From NCBI GenBank assembly GCA_963828185.1, contig CAWHDV010000017.1, positions 310,001 to 374,000 of the forward strand: a stretch of DNA of 64,000 nucleotides, given 5' to 3'. A program made the position numbers and the translations under genes. Below the pieces are notes generated by a model. That model was given only the letters and a program-made list of their open reading frames with translations, was not told the DNA's origin and did no database searches. Source of the DNA: Rhodoblastus sp963828185 (GTDB lineage Bacteria > Pseudomonadota > Alphaproteobacteria > Rhizobiales > Beijerinckiaceae). The number at the start of each line of letters is the position of its first letter. The first letter of the stretch is position 1. Below, in pieces: positions 15,808 through 24,398 of this stretch.

Positions 15808-16377
15808 ATGCCCCATCGTCTCAAGCACGCCCTGTTGACACTTGCCGCCATTGTCTTCCTCATCGAGGCCTGGCTGTGGGACATGACCATCGCCCTCGGC
15901 CGCTTTGCGATCGGGCTCCTGCCCTGGCAGGCCTTCAAGGACGCCGTGGTCCGGCTGATCTCGGGGCTGCCTCCCTATGGCGCCCTGCCGCTCTTCGTCA
16001 TTCCCGTCGCGGTGATAGAACCGCTGAAGATCTTCGCCATCCGCGCCCTCGCGCACGGCCATTTTTTGCGCGGCGTGCTGGCCTTTCTCGCCCTGAAATT
16101 CATCGGCGTCGCCCTCGTCGCCTTCATCTTCGACCTGACGCGCGACAAACTGCTGACCATCGGCTGGTTCGCGCGCTTTTATGCCTGGGTCATCAAGTGG
16201 CGCGACAAGGCGCACGCCTTCATCGAGCCCTACAAGGCGTCGGTCCGCGCGAAAATCGTCGCGCTCAAGGCCCGCCTCGCGGAGATCGCGCTCCGGCTTG
16301 ACCTGTCGGCGGGACGCGGACGCCTTGGCGAAACGCTGCTCCGCCTGCGCGCGCGGGTCCGCCGGGCGCAACGCTGA
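15808..16377 (+). CDS. Integral membrane protein of unknown function
   Basis: 189 aa with three or four hydrophobic helices (HALLTLAAIVFLIEAWLWDM; ALPLFVIPVAVIEPLKIFAI; GVLAFLALKFIGVALVAFIF) and a basic, helical cytoplasmic tail (KWRDKAHAFIEPYKASVRAK, ending RARVRRAQR). The conserved-looking EAWLWD segment and the topology are common to uncharacterised proteins of this class. It is the first chromosomal gene after the element and precedes metX in the same direction. Confidence 0.65.
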   Translation: MPHRLKHALLTLAAIVFLIEAWLWDMTIALGRFAIGLLPWQAFKDAVVRLISGLPPYGALPLFVIPVAVIEPLKIFAIRALAHGHFLRGVLAFLALKFIGVALVAFIFDLTRDKLLTIGWFARFYAWVIKWRDKAHAFIEPYKASVRAKIVALKARLAEIALRLDLSAGRGRLGETLLRLRARVRRAQR

Positions 16378-16462
16378 GGCCGAGCCGTCGATTGCTTCTG
16401 CCCGGCGCCTCCGCCATAATCGGGGCACGCGCGCAGATTTGGACAAAGGGCCTCGCAAGGCA

Positions 16463-17617
16463 ATGAATTCGACGTCCCAGACCTATCATTTTCCCGACGA
16501 CGCCCCCCTGCAACTGGAAAACGGCTATGTCCTGAAGGGCGCGCATGTCGCTTACGCGACCTTCGGCCAACTCAACGCCGACAAGACCAATGCGGTGCTG
16601 GTCTGCCACGCGCTGACCGGCGACCAGTACGCCACCGGCGAAAACCCCAAGCTCGGCCGCCAGGGCTGGTGGTCGAAGGTGGTCGGCGAAGGCTGCCCGA
16701 TCGACACGCGCAAATATTTCGTCATCTGCAGCAATACGCTGTCCAGCTGCTACGGCTCGACCGGCCCCTCCGACATCAATCCGGAGACGGGCAAGATCTA
16801 TGGCATCGATTTTCCCTTCGTCAGCATCGGCGACATGGTCGAGGCGCAATATCTGCTCGTGCGAAGCCTTGGAATCACCAAGCTGCTGGCGATTGTCGGC
16901 GGTTCGGCGGGCGGCATGCAGGTGCTCGAATTCGCGCGCAAGCACGGCGATTTCTTCCACGCCGCCCTGCCGATCGCCACGACGGCGCAGGAATCGCCGC
17001 GCAATATCGCTTTGCATGAAGTATCGCGCCAGGCGATCATGGCGGACCCGGACTGGCGGCACGGCCGCTACGCCGAGGAGGGCAAGATTCCGGCTCTGGG
17101 CTTGCGCATCGCGCGGATGAGTTCGCATGTGAACTACATGTCGCCGGAGAAGATCCTGCTGCGTTTCGGCCGTTCGCCCTCCAAGCCCGGCGACGCCAAG
17201 CTGTTCTACAAGCCCGATTTCGAGATCGAGGACTACCTGCACCACCAGGGCGTGTCCTTCAAGAACAGGTTCGACGCCAATGCCTATCTCTACCTGTCGA
17301 AGGCGCTCGACATGTTCGACCTGGCCTCCGGTCCGGACGGGCTTGTCGGCGTGTTCCGCAATACGAAAGCGCGCTTCTGCGTCATCGCCTTTTCCTCCGA
17401 CTGGCTGCAGCCGCCCGAGGAAAGCCGCAAGATCGTGCGCGCCCTGACCATGTGCAGCGCCGACGTCAGCTTCGTCGTCATCACCACCGACAATGGCCAC
17501 GACGCCTTCCTGCTCGACGAGCCGGAAATGTTCTCGGTCATCCGCGGCTTCATCGACGCGACCTGGCGCCTGCGCATTGAAGGCGCCGGCCAGCCGGCGC
17601 TGGCGGTCGGGAGCTGA
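16463..17617 (+). CDS. metX: Homoserine O-acyltransferase MetX
   Basis: 384 aa, alpha/beta hydrolase fold. It acylates homoserine with an acyl-CoA in methionine synthesis. HALTGDQYA and NTLSSCYGSTGPSDINPETG give the family oxyanion and substrate segments. The nucleophile Ser lies in IVGGSAGGMQVLEF (family usually GGSMGG), and Asp/His in the region of FSSDWLQPPEESRKIV and NGHDAFLLD. The start is the ATG at 16463, where family similarity begins. It abuts metW (2-base gap), the usual alphaproteobacterial metXW pair. No SAM-II riboswitch is evident upstream. Confidence 0.95.
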   Translation: MNSTSQTYHFPDDAPLQLENGYVLKGAHVAYATFGQLNADKTNAVLVCHALTGDQYATGENPKLGRQGWWSKVVGEGCPIDTRKYFVICSNTLSSCYGSTGPSDINPETGKIYGIDFPFVSIGDMVEAQYLLVRSLGITKLLAIVGGSAGGMQVLEFARKHGDFFHAALPIATTAQESPRNIALHEVSRQAIMADPDWRHGRYAEEGKIPALGLRIARMSSHVNYMSPEKILLRFGRSPSKPGDAKLFYKPDFEIEDYLHHQGVSFKNRFDANAYLYLSKALDMFDLASGPDGLVGVFRNTKARFCVIAFSSDWLQPPEESRKIVRALTMCSADVSFVVITTDNGHDAFLLDEPEMFSVIRGFIDATWRLRIEGAGQPALAVGS

Positions 17618-17619
17618 TC

Positions 17620-18228
17620 TTGCCCGGTCCCTCCTCGCGGCCCGACCTCAAGGTCATCGCCGCCATCGTCCAGCCGGACGCGAAAATCCTCGACGTCGGC
17701 TGCGGCGACGGCGCGCTTTTGGGGCTGCTCAAGGCGAAGGGAGTCGCCAGCTGCAATGGCGTCGAGATCAGCCAGGACGGCGTCAACGAATGCGTGCGCA
17801 AGGGCCTCACCGTCATCCAGGGCGACGCGGACCGCGACCTCAACTCCTACATCAGCGGCGTGTTCGACTGGGTGATCATGAGCCATGCGATCCTGTCGGT
17901 CGAAGATCCGATCCGCGCGCTCGATCGCATCACCTCGATTGGCCGCGGCGCCATCGTCAGCATCCATAATTTCGCGCACTGGAAGGACCGCCTGAACCTC
18001 GTCGTCGGCGGCCGCATTCCCGCCGCTTCGCCCTATCTCGCCTCCTGGGATACGCCGGGGCTGGTGCGCCGCTGCTCGATCAAGGATTTCGAAGAAATCT
18101 GCCATTCGAACAACGTGCGCATCAAGCAATGCGTCGTGCTTGGCGACAATGGCCTTCCGCTCAACCCGATGCTGCCGCCGAACCTGTTCGGACGCCAGGC
18201 GGTGTTCGTCCTCGAACGCGCCGCCTGA
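17620..18228 (+). CDS. metW: Methionine biosynthesis protein MetW
   Basis: 202 aa, TTG start two bases after the metX stop. SAM-methyltransferase fold: ILDVGCGDGALLGLLKAKGV (motif I), NGVEISQDGVNECVRKGL, DWVIMSHAIL and FAHWKDRLNLVVGGRIP, followed by the MetW-specific TPGLVRRCSIKDFEE. It works with MetX in acylhomoserine formation, although its biochemical role is poorly defined. It is in an operon with metX and metZ. Confidence 0.93.
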   Translation: MPGPSSRPDLKVIAAIVQPDAKILDVGCGDGALLGLLKAKGVASCNGVEISQDGVNECVRKGLTVIQGDADRDLNSYISGVFDWVIMSHAILSVEDPIRALDRITSIGRGAIVSIHNFAHWKDRLNLVVGGRIPAASPYLASWDTPGLVRRCSIKDFEEICHSNNVRIKQCVVLGDNGLPLNPMLPPNLFGRQAVFVLERAA

Positions 18229-18250
18229 ATTTTTTCCACGGAGAGTCAAC

Positions 18251-19444
18251 ATGCCGCCCCTGCCCGAAAAGAAGCTCCGCCCGGCGACAGCCCTCGTGCA
18301 TGGCGGCACGATGCGTTCGCAATTCGGCGAAATGTCGGAGGCGATTTTTCTCAACCAGTCCTATGTCTTCGAGACGATGGAAACGGCGGAGGCGCGCTTC
18401 AAGGGCGAAGATCCCGGCTATATCTATTCGCGTTTCACCAATCCGACCGTCGCCATGTTCGAGAAGCGCATGGCGATGCTCGAAGGCGCGGAAGCAGCGC
18501 GCGCCACGGCCAGCGGCATGGCGGCGGTCACCGCCACGCTTCTCGGCCTCACCCGCGCCGGCGACCATGTCGTCGCCGCCAAGGCGCTTTTCGGCTCCTG
18601 CCGCTATGTCGTCGAGGACGTGCTGCCGCGTTTCGGCGTGCAGTCGACCTTGGTCGACGGCACGGACCTCGCGCAATGGCAGGCGGCGATGCGCCCCAAC
18701 ACCAAGGCTTTGTTCCTGGAAAGCCCGACCAATCCCCAGCTTGAGATCATCGATGTCGCGGCGGTGGCGAAGATCGCCCATGACGGCGGCGCCAAGCTCG
18801 TCGTCGACAATGTCTTCGCCACGCCGATGTTGCAGCACCCGTTGCTGCTCGGCGCGGATTGCGTGGTCTATTCGACCACCAAGCATATCGACGGCCAGGG
18901 CCGCTGCCTCGGCGGGATTATTTTGGCGTCGGAAGAATTCATCCAGACGCATGTCTATCAGTTCCTGCGCCAGACCGGCCCTGCGCTCTCGCCTTTCAAC
19001 GCCTGGGTCATGCTGAAGGGGCTGGAAACCCTGCCCTTGCGCGTCGCCCAGCAGCAGAGGAACGCCGAGCGCATCGCCGATTTTCTCTCGGCACAGCCGG
19101 ACGTGCTCAGCCTGCGCTATCCCACCCGCGCCGACCATCCGCAACACGAACTGGCCATGCGGCAGATGTCGGGCGGCGGCACCGTGCTGGCCTTCACCGT
19201 CAAGGACGGCAAGGCGGGGGCGTTCCGTTTCGGCAATGCGCTTGAGATCATCAAGATTTCCAACAATCTCGGCGATTCCAAGAGCATCCTGACCCATCCG
19301 GCGACGACGACGCATTTCCGCATCGGCCCCGAAGCCCGCGCCGAGAGCGGCATCAGCGACGGCATGCTGCGCCTGTCCTGCGGGCTCGAGGACGCCGAGG
19401 ACCTGATCGACGATCTTCAGGTCGCGCTCAAGGCGCTGGGCTGA
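18251..19444 (+). CDS. metZ: O-succinylhomoserine sulfhydrylase MetZ
   Basis: 397 aa from the ATG at 18251, preceded by a GGAGAG site. PLP-dependent Cys/Met metabolism family. N-terminal GTMRSQFGEMSEAIFLNQSY and YIYSRFTNPTVAMFE; ATASGMAAVTATLLG; ESPTNPQLEIIDVAAVA; and the PLP-binding Lys in VYSTTKHIDGQGRCLGG. The GQGR-C sequence after the lysine is typical of MetZ rather than MetB. It uses sulfide to convert acylhomoserine directly to homocysteine. It follows metXW in one operon. Confidence 0.93.
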   Translation: MPPLPEKKLRPATALVHGGTMRSQFGEMSEAIFLNQSYVFETMETAEARFKGEDPGYIYSRFTNPTVAMFEKRMAMLEGAEAARATASGMAAVTATLLGLTRAGDHVVAAKALFGSCRYVVEDVLPRFGVQSTLVDGTDLAQWQAAMRPNTKALFLESPTNPQLEIIDVAAVAKIAHDGGAKLVVDNVFATPMLQHPLLLGADCVVYSTTKHIDGQGRCLGGIILASEEFIQTHVYQFLRQTGPALSPFNAWVMLKGLETLPLRVAQQQRNAERIADFLSAQPDVLSLRYPTRADHPQHELAMRQMSGGGTVLAFTVKDGKAGAFRFGNALEIIKISNNLGDSKSILTHPATTTHFRIGPEARAESGISDGMLRLSCGLEDAEDLIDDLQVALKALG

Positions 19445-19482
19445 GCAAATGCGGGCTGGGTCGCACGATGCGATCTCAAGTC

Positions 19483-19567
19483 CGTCATTGCGAGCGAAGC
19501 GAAGAAATCCACCGTGCCACCAGCCGCAGCGTGGACGGCTTCGTCGCCTTCGCGCCTCGTGATGACG
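19483..19567. repeat. REP-like palindromic intergenic repeat
   Basis: An imperfect inverted repeat starting cgtcattgcgagcgaagcga and closing with ccttcgcgcctcgtgatgac, with ccac/gtgg inner arms. This gcgagcgaagcgaag family is scattered widely in alphaproteobacterial genomes. It lies between the convergent metZ and metB. Confidence 0.8.
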
Positions 19568-19578
19568 TGAAGTGGCGC

Positions 19579-20758
19579 TCAAGGCGTTGGGCTGAGCCGC
19601 CCCGCCGAAACTTCCAGAGCGTGGGCGAGATCATCAACGAGATCCTGCCCGGCTTCCAGGCCGACCGACAGGCGCAAAAGCGTCTCCTTGATGCCCGCCG
19701 CCTCCCGGGCTTCGGGGCTCATGCCCGCGTGGGTCATGCTCGCGGGATGCGCGACCAGGCTTTCGGCGCCGCCGAGCGATTCCGCCAGCGTGAACACGCG
19801 CAGGGCCTCGACGAAGGCGCGCACCGCCTCGCGCCCGCCGGCGATCTCGAAACTGAGCATGGCGCCGAAACCGCTTTGCTGCCGCTTCGCCAGTTCGTGG
19901 CCGGGATGGGACGCCAGTCCGGGATAATGCACGGCCGCGACCTGCGGGCTCGCCGCGAGAAAAGCGGCGATGGCCTCCGCGTTGCGCTGCTGGGCTTGCA
20001 CGCGCGGAAACAGCGTCCGAACGCCGCGTAAAATTTGGTAGGCGTCGAAGGGCGAGCCCGTCACGCCGACGGCGTTGGCCCAGATCGCCAATTCCGCCGC
20101 GTCCTCCTTGCGCGCGGCGACCACCGCGCCGCCGACCACGTCGGAATGGCCGTTGAGATATTTGGTCGTCGAGTGGATGACGAAATCCGCGCCGAGCCGG
20201 AGCGGCTGCTGCAAGGCCGGCGACAGGAAGGTGTTGTCGACGGCGATCTCGGCGCCGACCGCCTTGGCCCTGCCGACGATGTCGGCTATATCGACCACCC
20301 GCATCAGCGGATTGCTCGGCGTCTCCAACAGCACCAGTTTCGGACGGCGGCCGAGCGCCGCCTGCATCGCATCAAAATCGTTCTGGTCGACGAATTCGAC
20401 CGCGAACTGGCGTTTTTGTGAGCGAAAGCATAAAAGCCGGTGCGTTCCGCCATAGCAATCATGCGGCGCGACGACGAGATCATCCGGCCCGAGTTCGCGA
20501 CAGAACCAGATCGACCGCCGCCATGCCGCTCGCGGTGATCACCGCGCCGGCGCCGCCTTCGAGTTTTGCCAGCGTGTCGGCGAGCAGCGCCCGCGTCGGG
20601 TTCGACCCGCGCGAATAATCATGCGCGCCGGGCCGCTCGAACCCCTGAAAACGGTAGGTGCTCGACAGATAGATCGGCGGCGTGACCGCGCCAAAGGCTG
20701 TGTCCTCGCCAATGCCGTTGGAAACGGCGATGGTTTCTGGCGATTTCCGGTCCGTCAA
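19579..20758 (-). pseudogene. metB: Cystathionine gamma-synthase/beta-lyase family enzyme, one frameshift
   Basis: The N-terminal part reads SNGIGEDTAFGAVTPPIYLS, DYSRGSNPTRALLAD and ITASGMAAVDLV. After one extra base at 20501-20507 it continues in the next frame as RELGPDDLVVAPHDCYGGTH, then ETPSNPLMRVVDIADI, the PLP lysine in IHSTTKYLNGHSDVVGG, and the C-terminal domain. Repaired length is about 392 aa, full for MetB/MetC. YLNGHSD marks the transsulfuration branch, condensing acylhomoserine with cysteine. It is convergent with metZ, so both sulfur routes would be present if the frame is intact in reality. Confidence 0.85.
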
Positions 20759-20851
20759 AGCCTGCTCCCGTCTGGCGCATCCAACACCGGCGCCTGAATG
20801 GCGTCGTGCAGGAAAACGGCGGCGAATTCAAGCCTTCACGTGGGGACCTTC

Positions 20852-21664
20852 TCAAGCCGCGTCCAGCAGGGGCGCGCCGACGATGGCGCGGATCATGCGC
20901 GCCGCGGCGCGTCGCTTGACGCTTTCGACAATGCGCATCAGGCAGCGGAATTTCGCCGCCGAAGCGCAGGTCCTGGGGAGCGCTGTCAAGAGAATGCGCG
21001 CGTCGATCTCATAGGGCAGACCGAGCGCCGCGAGGGCGAGCGCCAGGGCTTCGCCGCCCTCGTCGTCGGCGATGCGGCGCGCTTGCGACAGTTCGCAGGC
21101 CAATGCGTGGGCGAGCGCGCGCCGAAACTCTTCCGGCTCATGGTTGAGCGAGCAAAGCTCGAGCCTGGCGCGCTTGCGGGCGTCAGGCCGGGGCAATCCG
21201 TCGCGGCCGGGCAGAGTGGCGAGGCGCGAGCGGCGCGCGATGGCGATGAGATGGCCGCGCTCCTCGGCGTCGGCCTGCAGGAACAGCCGCAAATGGCAAA
21301 GATGCAGATCGTCGCGCTGCAACAGCGCGCGCGCAAGCACGGCGTCGTCGCGTCCGCGCTCCATCAGGCCGCGCAAGATTTTCCTGCCAAGGCGCGCCCG
21401 GACGTTATGCGCCAAAGCGCGGGCGATTTCCGGCTCGGCGCGGCGCGCGAGCAATTCGACCAGGCCTTCATCGAGATCGCCATGCGCGGCGAGTGCGCGC
21501 GCCTCATCGCAGGAGCCCATGGCGGCGACCGCGCGCAAATCCGTTTCTTTTGCTTGCACTTTTCCTTGGCGACGCGGCGGGCGGGCTTTTTCCGCGACAG
21601 AAGGCGATACGAACTTCACCATGAGCGCGCCAGGCGGCGGCGCCTCTTCATGTAACCGGGTCAT
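20852..21664 (-). CDS. DUF2336-like alpha-helical protein
   Basis: 270 aa from the ATG at 21664, which has a GGGAGG site six bases upstream. Almost entirely helical, Ala/Arg/Leu-rich, with repeats resembling HEAT units (LFLQADAEERGHLIAIARRS; FRRALAHALACELSQARRIA; EGGEALALALAALGLP). It matches the general look of DUF2336 proteins found in alphaproteobacteria, whose function is unknown. The assignment is tentative. Divergent from the CoA-transferase genes. Confidence 0.5.
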   Translation of the reverse strand: MTRLHEEAPPPGALMVKFVSPSVAEKARPPRRQGKVQAKETDLRAVAAMGSCDEARALAAHGDLDEGLVELLARRAEPEIARALAHNVRARLGRKILRGLMERGRDDAVLARALLQRDDLHLCHLRLFLQADAEERGHLIAIARRSRLATLPGRDGLPRPDARKRARLELCSLNHEPEEFRRALAHALACELSQARRIADDEGGEALALALAALGLPYEIDARILLTALPRTCASAAKFRCLMRIVESVKRRAAARMIRAIVGAPLLDAA

Positions 21665-22026
21665 CCACATCCTCCCAGATGTTTTTCGCGAAGTGTTGCT
21701 TCGGACAGTCGCCCTTGTCCCGGGCTTATGTCGTTTCGGGCGCATTGCGGCCCGGCATTCCCGTTGCGACGACGGCGAGCGATTTTCTTGAGTGATCTCT
21801 TGGGCGTGATGAGTGGGGGGCAGAGACCGTCGTTGGCATTACGCAATTGCGAAAGCTAGGATCGTTGACGCTGGCTCCGCAAGCCGTGGAAACTACGCAT
21901 TCGCTGGGGCGATTGGAGCGGCGTCGTTGCATCGCCGAAAGTTGCATTCACGAAAAAGTCGAATGGGGCGCATAACTTCCGCCAAGTTCGCGCTGCTGTT
22001 TTTTCGCGCGCGCGAAAGGGCTGGAA
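21665..22026. other. Divergent intergenic region, nothing recognised
   Basis: About 360 bases between the DUF2336-like gene and the CoA-transferase. Overlapping short frames show no family content. It should contain promoters for both sides, but I cannot identify convincing hexamers or operators. Confidence 0.4.
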
Positions 22027-22682
22027 ATGAAAAAGGGCGTTTCTCCCCGCGATGCGGCGGCGTTGATCCCGGACGGCGCCGTGCTGATGATCGGCGGCTT
22101 CATGGGGGTGGGTTCGCCGCATCGCCTCATCGACGCCATCGTCGAAAGGGGCGTGCGCGACCTCACCATCATCGCCAATGACACCGCCAAACCCGATTTC
22201 GGCATCGGACGGCTGATCCGCGCGGGCGCGGTCAAGCGCGCCGTCGTTTCCCATATCGGCCTCAATCCCGAAACGCAGAAGGCGATGATCGACGGACTGA
22301 TCGACGTGGAGCTAACGCCGCAGGGGACGCTCGCCGAACGCATCCGCGCCGGCGGTTTTGGCCTCGGCGGCGTGCTGACCAAGACCGGCCTCGGCACAAT
22401 CGCCGCGAAAAACCAGCGGGTCATCGAGATCGACGGCGAGACTGGCTGTTCGCAGCTCCGCTCAAGGCCGATTTCGCGCTGATCCACGCCGACCGCGCCG
22501 ATTACGCCGGCAATCTCGCCTATCAGCTGACCGCCACCAATTTCAATCCGGTCATGGCCACCGCCGCCGAAACGGTGATCGCCGAACCGCGCGAAATCGC
22601 GCCGGTCGGCGTCATTCCGCCGGACCATGTCACGACTCCCGGCGTGCTGGTCGATTACATCGTTCGCAGAGGCGCCCGATGA
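22027..22682 (+). pseudogene. scoA: 3-oxoacid CoA-transferase subunit A, one frameshift
   Basis: Starts MKKGVSPRDAAALIPDGAVL and has the glycine loop IGGFMGVGSPHRLIDAIVER, NDTAKPDFGIGRLI, SHIGLNPETQKAMIDG and GGFGLGGVLTKTGLGT. The frame breaks at 22440-22443, where GAGAC-TGG lacks one base of the expected E-T-W/Y-L-F. The next frame continues WLFAAPLKADFALIHADRAD through VPPDHVTTPGVLVDYIVRR-like sequence to a TGA overlapping the next ATG. Repaired length is ~218 aa, normal for subunit A of acetoacetate/succinyl-CoA transferases. Confidence 0.87.
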
Positions 22683-22714
22683 CTCCCGAGGAAATCATGA
22701 CTCCCGAGGAAATC
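22679..22714 (+). repeat. 18-bp tandem duplication at scoB start
   Basis: atgactcccgaggaaatc occurs twice head to tail, so the protein starts MTPEEIMTPEEI. The first copy supplies a GAGGA ribosome-site-like sequence correctly placed for the second ATG, so either ATG may be used. Confidence 0.9.
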
Positions 22715-23353
22715 ATCCAGCGGCGCGTCGCGCGCGAATTGCGCTCGAAAACCCTGGTCAACCTCGGCATCGGCCTGCCGACCGGCGTGTCCCGCTACAT
22801 TCCCGCCAACTCCGGCATATTGTTCCAGTCGGAGAACGGCATCGTCGGCATGGGCTCGCGACCGCCCGAGGGCATGGAGGACGAGGACCTCACCGACGCC
22901 GGCGGCGGTTTCGTCTCGGCGGTGCCCGGCGCGGCGACGGTGGACAGCACCTTTTCCTTCGGCCTGATCCGCGGCGGCCATCTCGACACCACCGTGCTGG
23001 GCGGCCTGGAAGTCGACGAACAGGGACATCTCGCCAACTGGGTCGTGCCGGGCCGCATGGTTCCCGGCATGGGCGGCGCGATGGACCTCGTCACCGGCGC
23101 GCGGCGGGTTATCATCGCCATGCAGCACACGGCCAAGGGCCGGCCAAAGATCGTGCCAGTCTGCACACTGCCGCTGACCGCGACGCGGCGCGTCACCCTG
23201 ATCGTCACCGACATGGCGGTGATCGAGCCGACCGACTCCGGCCTCGTGCTGCGCGAACGCGCGCCCAGCGTTGAAATCGCCGAAATCGTCGCCGCCACTT
23301 CCGCCCGGCTGAACGTGCCGCCCTACGTGCCGGAAATGACGCTCGCCGGCTGA
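22679..23353 (+). CDS. scoB: 3-oxoacid CoA-transferase subunit B
   Basis: 224 aa; overlaps subunit A by ATGA. LVNLGIGLPTGVSRYIPANS; the catalytic Glu lies in LFQSENGIVGMG; then GGHLDTTVLGGLEVDEQGHL and MPGMGGAMDLVTGARRV-type sequence. With subunit A it transfers CoA between succinate or acetate and a 3-oxoacid, in ketone-body/PHB turnover, consistent with hbd downstream. The first 18 bases are duplicated exactly, giving two possible starts (see repeat at 22679). Confidence 0.92.
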   Translation: MTPEEIMTPEEIIQRRVARELRSKTLVNLGIGLPTGVSRYIPANSGILFQSENGIVGMGSRPPEGMEDEDLTDAGGGFVSAVPGAATVDSTFSFGLIRGGHLDTTVLGGLEVDEQGHLANWVVPGRMVPGMGGAMDLVTGARRVIIAMQHTAKGRPKIVPVCTLPLTATRRVTLIVTDMAVIEPTDSGLVLRERAPSVEIAEIVAATSARLNVPPYVPEMTLAG

Positions 23354-23478
23354 ATCGGCGCCGCGCACCCTGTCGTCAAATTGTAAACCCGCGGCGCTAG
23401 CCGTAAAGCTGCGGCGTCAGGTTTTGACGCATCCGTCAGGCGGGCCTGCGTGGCCCATAGCCAGAAACGAGAACTCAC

Positions 23479-24345
23479 ATGTCAACGAAAATTCAAGAGA
23501 TCGGCGTCGTCGGCGCGGGCACGATGGGCAATGGCATCGCCCAGACCTTCGCCCTCTCGGGCTATCGCGTGGTCCTGTGCGACATTTCGCAAGGCGCCCT
23601 CGATCATGGCGTGGCGGCGATCAAGTCCAGCATGGCCCGCCTCGTCTCGAAGGAAAAGCTCGACGCCGCCGGCGCGGACAAGGCTTTCCAGCGCATAAAG
23701 CCAACGACCTCGCTGGAAGAGTTCCGCGATTGCGACCTGGTGGTCGAAGCCGTCGTCGAGCGTTTCGACGTCAAGAAGGCGATCATGGGCGATCTCGACC
23801 GCATCTGCCGCGAGGACGCCATACTCGCGTCGAACACCTCGTCGATCTCGCTGACCAGGATCGCCGCGGCGTCGAAGGCGCCGCATCGCGTGATCGGCAT
23901 GCATTTCTTCAATCCCGTCCCGGTCATGCAACTGGTCGAGGTCATCCGCGCCATGCAGACCAGCGACGAGGTCTCGGCCGAGATCGTCGCGCTGGTCGCG
24001 GCGATCGGCAAGCAGGCGCGGGCTTCCAGGGACAGCTACGGCTTTGTCGTCAATCGCGTGCTGGCGCCGATGATCAACGAGGCGATCAATTGCGTCCACG
24101 AGGGCGTCGCCACGCCTGACGACGTCGATGCGATGATGAAGCTCGGCGCCGCCCATCCCATGGGGCCGCTGGCGCTGGCCGACCTGATCGGCCTCGACAT
24201 CGTGCTCGAGATCATGAACACGCTCCATGAGGGTTTCAACGATCCCAAGTACCGGCCTAGCCCCTTGCTCAAGCAGATGTGCGACGCCGGCTATCTCGGC
24301 CGCAAGTCCGGGCGCGGCTTCTTCGCCTATCCGCAGGCGCATTAG
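23479..24345 (+). CDS. hbd: 3-hydroxybutyryl-CoA dehydrogenase
   Basis: 288 aa. NAD-binding Rossmann motif IGVVGAGTMGNGIAQTFALS; then DLVVEAVVERFDVKKAI, ILASNTSSISLTRIAA with catalytic Ser/Asn region, HFFNPVPVMQLVEVI with catalytic His, GFVVNRVLAPMINEAIN, and a C-terminal helical dimer domain ending GRKSGRGFFAYPQAH. It interconverts acetoacetyl-CoA and 3-hydroxybutyryl-CoA. It sits 125 bases after scoB, suggesting a small ketone-body/butyrate or PHB-related cluster. Confidence 0.95.
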   Translation: MSTKIQEIGVVGAGTMGNGIAQTFALSGYRVVLCDISQGALDHGVAAIKSSMARLVSKEKLDAAGADKAFQRIKPTTSLEEFRDCDLVVEAVVERFDVKKAIMGDLDRICREDAILASNTSSISLTRIAAASKAPHRVIGMHFFNPVPVMQLVEVIRAMQTSDEVSAEIVALVAAIGKQARASRDSYGFVVNRVLAPMINEAINCVHEGVATPDDVDAMMKLGAAHPMGPLALADLIGLDIVLEIMNTLHEGFNDPKYRPSPLLKQMCDAGYLGRKSGRGFFAYPQAH

Positions 24346-24398
24346 CCCGCCGCCGCGTCATTAGCCCGCCGCCGCGTCATTATCCCGCCGCCGCGTCT
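24342..24398. repeat. Three tandem 19-bp repeats at convergent gene ends
   Basis: ttagcccgccgccgcgtca at 24342-24360 and 24361-24379 is followed by ttatcccgccgccgcgtct at 24380-24398. The first contains the hbd stop and the third the stop of the GGDEF-EAL gene on the other strand. Replication slippage is the simplest origin. Confidence 0.9.

Noticed and set aside
16378..16462. SAM-II riboswitch upstream of metX
   Set aside because: Looked for because it is common there in alphaproteobacteria; the leader is short and lacks the conserved core.
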